Positions 14,169 to 22,049 of a stretch of 47,020 nt of DNA are shown here, in pieces. Location: assembly GCA_900315875.1 (NCBI GenBank), contig ONAX01000006.1:1-47020 (forward strand), written 5' to 3'. Position 1 is the first letter of the stretch, and every line of letters begins with the position of its first letter. The DNA comes from an uncultured Eubacteriales bacterium. Its GTDB lineage: Bacteria; Bacillota; Clostridia; Oscillospirales; Acutalibacteraceae. The notes beneath the pieces were generated by a model. It saw only the letters and a program-made list of their open reading frames with translations, was not told the origin of the DNA and did no database searches. The translations under genes and the position numbers were made by a program.

Positions 14169-16733
14169 TCATCCCTTGTCATTATTTATTCCGGCAAGCT
14201 CGCGTATCTCGCGCTGTGCGGCTTCAACCTCCTGACGGAATGCCGCAGAGGAAACCCGCAGCGCTCCGCCGCCGAGAATTATTATCTGCTCTGTGCCGTC
14301 GGATGTGACAACGCGCACACGGTTGTCCCGGGCGAGCTCGTGAGTTATTTTTTCTATATACATGTCGGCGGTTTCAGCTTCCTTGGTGTATATTATGCTT
14401 ATTCCGCCTGTCTTTTCGACCTCGCGGTCACTGCCCTTGACGCGGTAGGCGTCGAAAACCAGTATCAGCTCGCACTTTCTGTATCCTCTGTAATTGCAGA
14501 GAATATTGATAAGCCGGCTTCTCGCAAGGTCAATGCTGTCCTTTGCAATTGATCGAAGCTCATCCCATGCGAAAATGACATTATACCCGTCAACAAGCAC
14601 ATATTCCTTTCCGTTGTACCTTTTCTGCGCTGCCTTTGCTGGCTTTGCAGCCGGCGGTTCAAAGCTTATTTCTTTTTTCTGCGGTGCGCTTCGCTGTTTT
14701 ATCGGACCGTAGGTGTTCTCGAATATCTCCTGCAGTTCACGGTCAGCTGCAAGCACGCTTCCGCGGTTTTTCTGAACCGGACGGGATTTCGTTTCCTCTT
14801 TTTCTTCGAGGAATGCCGACAGGTGCATGTGGGATTTTACATCGTCCCATTTTACAATATAGCCTGCCCCGTGTGAGCAGAAAACCGAATCGCATGGGTT
14901 TTCCGTGTCGCGGTCAGGGTCGTAGGCGGTCTTTTCTATTATTTCCTCTGCATTGTGGCATGGCTTGTAGCCGGAAAAGCTCATGGAAAGGCTTCCTCTG
15001 CCGGAGGTGTAGCGGATAAGCTCGCTGCTGTAGGTGCTTATCTCCGACGCCGGAGCAATGCCCCTTATAACAGTCATATCTCCCTGTGTTTCAGGGGCTG
15101 AGAAGCTTCCGCCCATATGCTGTATGTCCGCTATTGAACGCCCCGTTGACTCCGACGGTACGCTGAGGGTGAATTCATAGTACGGCTCCAGCAGTACAGA
15201 GCCTGCATTCCTCAGCCCCTGTCGAACAGCGCGCAGTGCAGCCTGCCTCAGGTCGCCGCCTTCGGTATGCTTCGGGTGATCCTTGCCGGAAACGAGAATT
15301 ATTTCCATATCTGTTATTGCCGAGCCGGTCAGCACGCCCACATGTGTTTTGCTCTGCAGCGCGGACATTATCTGATGCTGACGTGTGCGGTCGAGCAGTT
15401 CCTCGCGGCAGTTCGCGCCGAAAACTATTCCGCTTCCGGGTTTTCCCGGTTTCAGGATTACGTGCACCTCGGCATAATGCCGCAGCGGTTCGAAATGACC
15501 TATGCCCTCGACGGTTTTTGTTATTGTTTCCTTGTAAATTATGCTCCCGCTGTCAAAGTCCACATCGAAGCCGAAGCGGTCATGGATAACGCTTTTCAGT
15601 ATTTCAAGCTGTATTTCACCCATTATGCGTATGCCGACGGAGGCAGTCTTTTCGTTATATTCAAGAGAAAGCTGGGGGTCCTCGCTTTCAAGTATTTTCA
15701 GCTTTTCAAAAGCCGTATGAACATTTATGTCGGGGGGCAGAATGACAGAATAGCGGAGTACGGGCTGCAGCAGTGCAGCGGTTTTATCCTTTTCACACCC
15801 GATGCCGTCCCCGGGGCCTGCAAAGCTTATTCCCGTTACTGCGCAGACCTGACCGGCTGCGGCAGAATCGACGGTGACGAATTTTTCTCCGGAATAAAGC
15901 CTTATCGATGCAGCCTTTTCCTGCGATTTGTTTTTGTCGCTTTCGAGTACATCGCGCACATGCAGCATGCCGCCGGTTATCTTCATAAAGGTCAGACGGT
16001 TTTTCTGCTTATCCTCTGCAATCTTGAAAACCCTTGCGGAAAATTCTTCGGGGTAGTCCTTCATGACTGTGAATTCATCCAGCAGCTTCAGAAGCTCATC
16101 AACTCCGTCAAGCTTCAGCGCCGAACCGAACAGAACGGGAAACAGCTCACGGCGTGAAACAGCCCTGACAAGGCTTTCTCTGCGGATAGTTTCGTATTCC
16201 GAATATTCTGAAAAAAGCTCATCGCTGCAAACAGCGGCATTTTCGTTTATCTCATCCGCCGGAGCAGAAAAATCCACAAAGCCGTCTCCGAGCATACCGG
16301 AAAGCGAAGCCATCACGGTCAGCCGGTGCGCGCCTTCAAGATCCATTTTGTTTACGAATACAAAGCAGGGTATGCGGTATTTCTTCAGCAGCTGCCACAG
16401 GGTTCTTGTGTGGCTCTGCACGCCATCGGTTCCGCTTATCACGAGAATCGCATAGTCCAGCACAGACAGAGTGCGCTCGGTTTCTGCGGAAAAATCCGCA
16501 TGTCCGGGAGTGTCAAGCAGCGTATAGCAGCCGTCTCCGATATGCATAAGAGCCTGCTTTGAAAAAATAGTTATGCCACGGTCCCTTTCGAGGGAATATG
16601 TATCGAGGAAGCTGTCTTTGTGATCGACCCTTCCTCTTTTTCTGATATCTCCCGAGCGATAAAGCATCGCCTCGGTCAGCGTTGTTTTTCCGGAATCAAC
16701 ATGTGCCAGAATACCGACTACTATCTGCTTCAA
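14169..16733 (-). CDS. Tet(M)-like translational GTPase fused to a NYN/Rae1-like RNase domain
   Basis: An 854-residue fusion. Residues 1-640 are an EF-G/ribosome-protection-type GTPase: G1 AHVDSGKTT (10-18), G2 RDRGITI, G3 DTPGH, G4 NKMD, then domains II-V with MGEIQLEIL and the final GRGSLSMSF and CSHGAGYIVKW blocks. After a linker with RSAPQKKE, residues 709-854 form a NYN (YacP/Rae1) nuclease domain: VDGYNVIFAW with D715, VFDAYRV with D761, EAETADMYIE and VVTSDGTEQ. Rae1 of Bacillus cuts mRNA in the ribosomal A site; Tet(M)-type GTPases also bind near the A site, so the fusion suggests GTPase-guided mRNA cleavage (inference). It may be automatically labelled tetracycline resistance, which the extra domain makes doubtful. 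TTG 16733 starts behind AAAAGGAAG. It sits between yihY and nth on the same strand. Confidence 0.88.
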   Translation of the reverse strand: MKQIVVGILAHVDSGKTTLTEAMLYRSGDIRKRGRVDHKDSFLDTYSLERDRGITIFSKQALMHIGDGCYTLLDTPGHADFSAETERTLSVLDYAILVISGTDGVQSHTRTLWQLLKKYRIPCFVFVNKMDLEGAHRLTVMASLSGMLGDGFVDFSAPADEINENAAVCSDELFSEYSEYETIRRESLVRAVSRRELFPVLFGSALKLDGVDELLKLLDEFTVMKDYPEEFSARVFKIAEDKQKNRLTFMKITGGMLHVRDVLESDKNKSQEKAASIRLYSGEKFVTVDSAAAGQVCAVTGISFAGPGDGIGCEKDKTAALLQPVLRYSVILPPDINVHTAFEKLKILESEDPQLSLEYNEKTASVGIRIMGEIQLEILKSVIHDRFGFDVDFDSGSIIYKETITKTVEGIGHFEPLRHYAEVHVILKPGKPGSGIVFGANCREELLDRTRQHQIMSALQSKTHVGVLTGSAITDMEIILVSGKDHPKHTEGGDLRQAALRAVRQGLRNAGSVLLEPYYEFTLSVPSESTGRSIADIQHMGGSFSAPETQGDMTVIRGIAPASEISTYSSELIRYTSGRGSLSMSFSGYKPCHNAEEIIEKTAYDPDRDTENPCDSVFCSHGAGYIVKWDDVKSHMHLSAFLEEKEETKSRPVQKNRGSVLAADRELQEIFENTYGPIKQRSAPQKKEISFEPPAAKPAKAAQKRYNGKEYVLVDGYNVIFAWDELRSIAKDSIDLARSRLINILCNYRGYRKCELILVFDAYRVKGSDREVEKTGGISIIYTKEAETADMYIEKITHELARDNRVRVVTSDGTEQIIILGGGALRVSSAAFRQEVEAAQREIRELAGINNDKG

Positions 16734-16796
16734 TTTTATCTTCCTTTTCTTTTTCCGGAACTGTCCGTTTCGTGCGTCAGACCGTCCGGTACATAG

Positions 16797-17693
16797 TCAT
16801 TTCGTTTTTTTGCTCCTGCCCTTTTTGAAAAACATGAGATACCTGTCATTTATGTTTTTTATTACATCGTGATAGACAAAGTTGACCTGAGCGCCGTACA
16901 TGAAGAATTCAAGGCACAGATACAGCCACACCATGATAACTGCAAGCCGCGTGAGTCCGCCGTAAATGGAAAATCCGCCGAAGTCGTCAACATATACCGA
17001 TATGCCGACAGACAGCACAAACCACGATGTGGCACCGAGAAACGCACCGGGAAGCTGGTTCAATATTCCGTATTCTTTCCGGGTTTCCTTCGGGATGTTC
17101 GGTGCGCTCTGATATATAAGCGCAAACATCAGAACAAGGTACATGTAAACAAAAAGATATCTCAGGTGATAGATTATTCCGACTATCATCGGCATGCGTC
17201 TGAGCCAGGGCAGCAGCAATTCGTTAAGCGTAGAACCCATGACGCAGACGGACATAGTGATTATCAGCACAACTATCAGCACCAGCGTCATGACCATCGC
17301 ACGAAGACGCATCATAAACCAGTTGCCTCTGTGATGGACGGCGTGTATTCTGTTCAGACCGTCTATCAGTGCATGCATCCCCTTGGACGCTGAATACAGG
17401 GTAACTGTCAGCGTGATTATCGATATTCCCGAATAATCGCTGTATGCGTTTGAAAGATATTCCGAAATGTATGAATAGTAACGGTCGTTGAGGACTGTTT
17501 TCAGGAATTCCTCCAGAGCGGTTATTGTTATCTGGAAATTCTGCATCAGGGATACTGCAAACATTATCAGCGGCACAAATGCGAGAATGAAATAAAATGA
17601 GCTTTGTCCGGCAATTGCGCTGAGGTTGTCCTCCTTGCATTTCTTCATAAAGGCACGTATTGGCACGATCAGCTTTTTAATGGATTCAGCCAT
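16797..17693 (-). CDS. YihY/BrkB-family inner membrane protein
   Basis: A 298-residue polytopic membrane protein with about six helices. A cytoplasmic N-terminus with DNLSAIAGQSSFYFILAFVPLIM (in two parts) is the characteristic family start, followed by LYSASKGMHALIDGLNRIH and a C-terminal GAQVNFVYHD. The family, once labelled RNase BN, has no firmly established function. ATG 17693 has a modest binding site (GGATGTGAAGC). It is the first gene of the minus-strand unit that continues into the GTPase-nuclease fusion, with a 63-base gap. Confidence 0.88.
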   Translation of the reverse strand: MAESIKKLIVPIRAFMKKCKEDNLSAIAGQSSFYFILAFVPLIMFAVSLMQNFQITITALEEFLKTVLNDRYYSYISEYLSNAYSDYSGISIITLTVTLYSASKGMHALIDGLNRIHAVHHRGNWFMMRLRAMVMTLVLIVVLIITMSVCVMGSTLNELLLPWLRRMPMIVGIIYHLRYLFVYMYLVLMFALIYQSAPNIPKETRKEYGILNQLPGAFLGATSWFVLSVGISVYVDDFGGFSIYGGLTRLAVIMVWLYLCLEFFMYGAQVNFVYHDVIKNINDRYLMFFKKGRSKKTK

Positions 17694-17749
17694 TGCTTCA
17701 CATCCAGTTTATGTGTAATAATTTGAGAACAGCGGCTGCCGTTTAATTA

Positions 17750-17778
17750 ATTATATAATAGTATCATGGGTGAAACAA
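17750..17778 (-). promoter_or_regulatory. Probable promoter of yihY unit
   Basis: TTGTTT (17778-17773), a 17-bp spacer and TATAAT (17755-17750) on the minus strand, about 57 bases before the yihY-like gene. The -10 is perfect; the -35 is weak. Confidence 0.5.
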
Positions 17779-17883
17779 GTGTTTTTTTGTATGGAGCAGA
17801 TACTTGTGTGAAAAAGCTCCGGAGTTATTTTCAGACAGAATTATATCCAGCGAATATAATCGAAAAAAATATTGAAAAAGCTA

Positions 17884-17914
17884 TTGACATGTTATTGATA
17901 ATATGTTATTATCA
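17884..17914 (+). promoter_or_regulatory. NAD salvage operon promoter with overlapping palindromic operator
   Basis: TTGACA (17884-17889), a 17-bp spacer and TATTAT (17907-17912) form the promoter. The perfect palindrome TGATAATATGTTATTATCA (17896-17914; 8-bp arms around TGT) covers the spacer end and the whole -10 box. A repressor bound there would block RNA polymerase. The first gene of the operon encodes an NrtR-like repressor, the obvious candidate ligand. Confidence 0.75.
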
Positions 17915-17943
17915 TATTGTAAATAACAAACGGGGTGATAAAT

Positions 17944-18756
17944 ATGAATGAATCAGAATTTCTTGCAGCGTATGATATGAGCCGCTATGAGCGTCCGTCA
18001 GTTACGGCTGATATTGCGGCATTTATGATGCGCAGCGAACAGGAGGATAATTACCGCAAGGATGCGGATGCGCACCTTTCACTGCTTCTCATCCGCCGCG
18101 GCGGACACCCTTTCAAGGACTGCTGGGCGCTGCCCGGAGGCTTTCTGCAGAGGGGGGAGACGCTGGAGGAATGCGCAATGCGCGAGATCAGGGAGGAAAC
18201 CTCTGTTCTGCCCATATCGCTGATGCCGGTGGGCGTTTTTTCCGCTCCGAACAGAGATCCGAGAGGCTGGATCATTTCCGGAGCATTTGCATGCGTTATC
18301 AGTGAGCAGTCAGTAAAGCCCCTTTTCGGGGATGACGCAGCAGATGCAGGATGGTTCGATATTGATATGCATAAAACGGATGACGGCAGATTTGAGCTGA
18401 TACTTCAGAAAGATGAAATCAGGCTTTGCGCGATTCTTACGGAAAAGAATTCACGCTTCGGCAGAAAGGAATTCATAAGCGAAAGCTCCGATTTTGCATT
18501 TGACCATGCGCAGATAATAGCGTCGTCGCTGAGCGCTTTGCAGGGATGTGCCGAAAGCTTTGAAATGATATTCGGCTTTTTGCCGGAGAAATTTACCCTC
18601 AGCGCATTGCAGAGCGTGTGGCAGGCAGCGTCAGGACAGGCCGTTCAGGCAGCAAATTTCAGGCGCAAGATAGCACCGTTTGTGGAGCAGACAGATGAAT
18701 ATGAGTCCGGTGCAGGACACCGTCCGGCAAGGCTGTATAAACAGAAGAAAGGATGA
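17944..18756 (+). CDS. nrtR: NrtR-like Nudix transcriptional regulator of NAD metabolism
   Basis: A 270-residue two-domain protein. The N-terminal Nudix domain has an intact box: G66-x5-E72-x7-R80-E-I-R-E-E85. The C-terminal winged helix (from about 200) shows the NrtR pattern FTLSALQSVWQAASGQ, NFRRKIAPFV and GHRPARLYK. NrtR proteins bind ADP-ribose and repress NAD synthesis or salvage genes. Here the next two genes are nicotinamidase and nicotinate phosphoribosyltransferase, which fits exactly. Because the Nudix box is complete, it may also hydrolyse ADP-ribose. ATG 17944 follows CGGGGTGATAAAT; the GTG at 17935 lies inside that site. Confidence 0.85.
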   Translation: MNESEFLAAYDMSRYERPSVTADIAAFMMRSEQEDNYRKDADAHLSLLLIRRGGHPFKDCWALPGGFLQRGETLEECAMREIREETSVLPISLMPVGVFSAPNRDPRGWIISGAFACVISEQSVKPLFGDDAADAGWFDIDMHKTDDGRFELILQKDEIRLCAILTEKNSRFGRKEFISESSDFAFDHAQIIASSLSALQGCAESFEMIFGFLPEKFTLSALQSVWQAASGQAVQAANFRRKIAPFVEQTDEYESGAGHRPARLYKQKKG

Positions 18757-18761
18757 CAGTT

Positions 18762-19289
18762 ATGAAAAAGGTACTTGTAGTTGTTGACATGCAGAACGAT
18801 TTTGTAAACGGCGCACTCGGCAGCACCGAGGCGCAGGCCATTGTGCCAGCCGTATGCGAAAAGATAAGGAGCTTCGACGGAAAGATATACGTCACCCTTG
18901 ATACGCATGGGGAAAACTATATGCAGAGCTCTGAGGGTAAGAAGCTGCCAGTGCCGCACTGCATAAAGGGTACAGCAGGTCACGAGCTGAACGCCCGGGT
19001 GCAGGACGCTCTTGACGGTAAAGATTATAAAACGGCGGAAAAGCTTACCTTCGGCTGCGTGCGTCTGCCGGAAATGCTGAAGGAAGACTGTTTTGACGCA
19101 GAGTGCGGAAGCATTGAGCTTATAGGACTTTGCACGGATATCTGTGTCGTCAGCAATGCTCTGCTGCTGAAGGCGAATTTTCCTGAGGCTGAAATAAGCG
19201 TAGACAGCGCATGCTGCGCAGGCGTAACCGAGCAGCTGCACAGGGCGGCACTTGATACGATGAAAAGCTGCCAGATAAACATAATCTGA
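18762..19289 (+). CDS. pncA: Nicotinamidase (isochorismatase family)
   Basis: A 175-residue cysteine hydrolase converting nicotinamide to nicotinate. It contains the catalytic Asp in VVVDMQNDFVNG (D9), the metal-site region DTHGENYM..PVPHCIKGTAGHEL, a catalytic Lys in AEKLTFGC and the nucleophilic Cys in GLCTDICVVSNA. The pairing with a pncB gene 13 bases downstream and a NAD regulator 5 bases upstream makes nicotinamidase far more likely than another isochorismatase-type enzyme. ATG 18762 follows AAAGGATGACAGTT; an alternative in-frame ATG at 18753 overlaps the regulator stop. Confidence 0.9.
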   Translation: MKKVLVVVDMQNDFVNGALGSTEAQAIVPAVCEKIRSFDGKIYVTLDTHGENYMQSSEGKKLPVPHCIKGTAGHELNARVQDALDGKDYKTAEKLTFGCVRLPEMLKEDCFDAECGSIELIGLCTDICVVSNALLLKANFPEAEISVDSACCAGVTEQLHRAALDTMKSCQINII

Positions 19290-19302
19290 AAGGATGGTCA
19301 AT

Positions 19303-20496
19303 ATGAAACTTAATCCAATTGTAGTATCACTGCTTGATACAGACCTTTACAAATTCAATATGGATCAGGTCATTTTTCACAAGCATACTGATCTGTGCGG
19401 ACAGTATTTCTTTAAATGCCGCAGCAAAAATGTTTTCTTCACTGAGGAGATGACCGAGGAAATCCGTCAGCAGGTGGATCACCTCTGCACGCTGTATTTC
19501 AAAGAGGAAGAGCTTGATTACCTGCGTTCCATCCGTTTTATAAAGAATGACTATGTTGAATTTCTCAGACTGTGGCACCCGATAAGGGATTATGTCAAAA
19601 TAAGCCGCAGCGATGAGGGTGAGCTTTTCGTTGAGGTGGACGGTCCTCTGTTTTCTGCAATGCAGTTTGAAATATACCTCCTTGAAATAATAAACGAGGT
19701 ATATTTCCGCATGAACTATGACTATGAAACCCTGCGTCGTCAGGCTGAAAGAAAGCTTGACGAAAAGATAAAGGATTTCAACGACGGTAAATATAATTTC
19801 AGCTTTGCCGAATTCGGCTGCCGCAGAAGGCTTTCGAGGGAGTGGGAGGATGTTGTCGTCAGACGCCTTGCCACAGAAACCAAAAACTGCGTAGGCACGT
19901 CAAACGTTTATTTCGCAATGAAATATAACCTGACGCCGATAGGAACCTATGCGCACGAATTCGTGCAGATGTATCAGGGAATTGACTCGATTCCGCTTGC
20001 ATATACCAACCACTTTGCGATGAACGACTGGTATGATGAATATAAAGGCGACAATGGTACGGCGCTGACAGATACCATAACAACAGATCTTTTCCTGCGT
20101 GATTTCAATCGTTCGATGGTCAACAACTACACCGGTGTGCGCCACGACAGCGGCGACCCGTACGAGTGGGGCGAAAAGATGATTGCTCACTACAAAAAAT
20201 ACGGAGTTGACCCGAAGACAAAGCTCCTGCTGTTCAGCGACAGCCTTGATTTTGACCGTGCTCAGGCGCTTTATGATTATTTCAGGAGCAAGGCGAAGGT
20301 TTCATTCGGAATCGGCACATTCTGCTCCAATGACACTGATGAAGAAGCGCTGAATATTGTCATCAAGCTGCAGTATGTAAACGGCAGACCCGTTGCGAAG
20401 CTTTCTGATACTCCCGGAAAGGCTATGTGCAGGGACGAAGAGTACCTTGATTATCTGAAGCGTTCCGTTGAATTCAGATTGCAGAGAGAACAGTAA
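19303..20496 (+). CDS. pncB: Nicotinate phosphoribosyltransferase
   Basis: A 397-residue enzyme that makes nicotinate mononucleotide from nicotinate and PRPP, the next step after the upstream nicotinamidase. Visible landmarks are LLDTDLYKFNMDQV at the N-terminus, FAEFGCRRRLSREWED, VGTSNVYFA, YTNHFAMNDW, and GVRHDSGDPYEW, the PRPP-binding region. Length and order match the bacterial PncB type. ATG 19303 follows AAAGGATGGTCAAT. It ends the operon; no terminator is visible before the intergenic repeat at 20525. Confidence 0.94.
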   Translation: MKLNPIVVSLLDTDLYKFNMDQVIFHKHTDLCGQYFFKCRSKNVFFTEEMTEEIRQQVDHLCTLYFKEEELDYLRSIRFIKNDYVEFLRLWHPIRDYVKISRSDEGELFVEVDGPLFSAMQFEIYLLEIINEVYFRMNYDYETLRRQAERKLDEKIKDFNDGKYNFSFAEFGCRRRLSREWEDVVVRRLATETKNCVGTSNVYFAMKYNLTPIGTYAHEFVQMYQGIDSIPLAYTNHFAMNDWYDEYKGDNGTALTDTITTDLFLRDFNRSMVNNYTGVRHDSGDPYEWGEKMIAHYKKYGVDPKTKLLLFSDSLDFDRAQALYDYFRSKAKVSFGIGTFCSNDTDEEALNIVIKLQYVNGRPVAKLSDTPGKAMCRDEEYLDYLKRSVEFRLQREQ

Positions 20497-20524
20497 AAAT
20501 CATGTCATAAACTGTCGTTTGCCC

Positions 20525-20634
20525 AATTCGCGAAAAAAACTGCGCTTACGCTTTGCTCTGAATCAGAGCCGATATTTGGCAGGCTGCGTCCATAGCTTAT
20601 AGCGGTTCTGTTTTATCAACAAAAAGCTCCAACG
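20525..20634 (+). repeat. Dispersed intergenic repeat, copy D
   Basis: Aligns by eye with 12096-12206 (AATTCGCGA, TATTTGGCAGG, CGTCCATAG, TTTTATCAA, AGCTCC.ACG), separated by more variable bases. It lies in the 335-base gap between pncB and prfB, which otherwise holds only the prfB promoter. Confidence 0.75.
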
Positions 20635-20753
20635 TATGAATGACAAAGCCATTGTTTAATGCGAAATCAGCTCGCGCAGGCCGGGATGATAGCTATTTTC
20701 TGAAGGAAGTGTCAATTCTTCATGCTATTTACCTTGTACAATGCATTTTTCTC

Positions 20754-20782
20754 TTTACAACCGGACATTTTTATTTTATAAT
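20754..20782 (+). promoter_or_regulatory. Sigma-A promoter of prfB
   Basis: TTTACA (20754-20759), a 17-bp spacer and TATAAT (20777-20782), about 50 bases before the prfB start. Confidence 0.8.
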
Positions 20783-20831
20783 AAAGTAATAGTGTTTTAC
20801 GATCTGAAGAAAGGGAAAACGGTGTAATAAT

Positions 20832-21968
20832 ATGATACAGTTTGAAGAATTGAAGCTGAGACTCGAGGGCATGTATCCGGATATCAAGGAGCTTGCAAAT
20901 GCACTGGGTCTTGACAGACTTAAAATGGAAATAGAACAGCTTGAACAGCGCGCAAGCCAGCCGGGTTTCTGGGATGATGCTCAGAACAGCCAGAAGATTC
21001 TGCAAAGAACCGGCGCTCTCAAAAATAAGGTTAATGAATACGAAGCACTTGTTGCAGCATACGACGATGCAATGGCTCTTATTGAGCTTGCAGATGAGGA
21101 AGAGGATGAATCCCTGCTTGAGGAGGCTACCGGAGAGGTTGAAAAAATCGAACAGAGCCTTGAGGATCAGAAGCTGCAGACGCTGCTTACGGGCGAATAT
21201 GATAAGAATAACGCAATTCTCACCTTCCACGCAGGTGCCGGCGGCACAGAGGCTCAGGACTGGGCTATGATGCTGTACCGCATGTATATGCGCTGGGCTG
21301 AGCGCCATAACTTCAAGGTCAAGGAGGTTGACTACCTCGACGGCGAAGAAGCAGGTCTGAAAAGCGCCGTGCTCTTTATCGAGGGCGAAAACGCATACGG
21401 CTACCTGAAAAGCGAATCCGGAGTGCACCGCCTTGTGCGCGTGTCGCCCTTCGATTCATCAGGCAGAAGACATACTTCATTTGCATCCCTTGAGGTAATG
21501 CCTGAAATTGACGATACGATAGATGTAGAGATCCGACCCGAGGATATCAAAATGGATGTTTACCGTGCAAGCGGTGCAGGCGGTCAGAAGGTCAACAAGA
21601 CCTCCTCTGCTGTTCGTCTTACACATATCCCGACGGGAATTGTCGTTGCTTGTCAGGTTGAGCGAAGCCAGTACCAGAACAGGGACGTTGCTATGACGAT
21701 GCTCAAATCAAAGCTTATCGAAATCAAGGAAAGAGAGCATCTTGACAAAATCGAGGACATCAAGGGTGTGCAGAAGGAGATTGCATGGGGCGCTCAGATA
21801 CGCTCATATGTATTCATGCCATACACCATGGTAAAGGACCACAGAACAAAGTTTGAAACAGGCAATGTCAATGCCGTAATGGACGGCGATCTCGACGGAT
21901 TTATCCATGCTTACCTCAAGGCTGCAAGCCTTAACCAGCTCAGCGAGGATTTCGACGAGGAAATGTAA
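20832..21968 (+). CDS. prfB: Peptide chain release factor 2
   Basis: A 378-residue complete RF2 in a single frame. It recognises UGA/UAA through the SPF motif (RVSPFDSSGRRH) and triggers peptide release through GGQ (SGAGGQKVNKT). Most bacterial prfB genes need a +1 frameshift at a CTT-TGA-C site near codon 26; here the equivalent position (20907-20915) reads GGT-CTT-GAC, with no in-frame stop. This copy therefore lacks the usual self-regulating frameshift. The ATG at 20832 has only a poor binding site (GGTGTAATAAT); AAAGGGAAAACGG is a little further upstream. A terminator follows. Confidence 0.95.
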   Translation: MIQFEELKLRLEGMYPDIKELANALGLDRLKMEIEQLEQRASQPGFWDDAQNSQKILQRTGALKNKVNEYEALVAAYDDAMALIELADEEEDESLLEEATGEVEKIEQSLEDQKLQTLLTGEYDKNNAILTFHAGAGGTEAQDWAMMLYRMYMRWAERHNFKVKEVDYLDGEEAGLKSAVLFIEGENAYGYLKSESGVHRLVRVSPFDSSGRRHTSFASLEVMPEIDDTIDVEIRPEDIKMDVYRASGAGGQKVNKTSSAVRLTHIPTGIVVACQVERSQYQNRDVAMTMLKSKLIEIKEREHLDKIEDIKGVQKEIAWGAQIRSYVFMPYTMVKDHRTKFETGNVNAVMDGDLDGFIHAYLKAASLNQLSEDFDEEM

Positions 21969-21987
21969 TATGATCGAATAATCTACT

Positions 21988-22015
21988 ATACGCCAAGCAG
22001 TTTTGTTTGGCGTAT
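21988..22015 (+). terminator. Intrinsic terminator after prfB
   Basis: ATACGCCAA (21988-21996) pairs with TTGGCGTAT (22007-22015), followed by GATTTTA. The stem is only moderately GC-rich, but position and structure fit. Confidence 0.65.
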
Positions 22016-22049
22016 GATTTTATAGCTCAGCATTGAGGGGTGACTTGAT

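Noticed and set aside
14169..16733. Simple tetracycline resistance gene
   Set aside because: Motifs resemble Tet(M) but the protein carries a 145-residue nuclease domain and lies in a housekeeping setting with no mobile-element signs.
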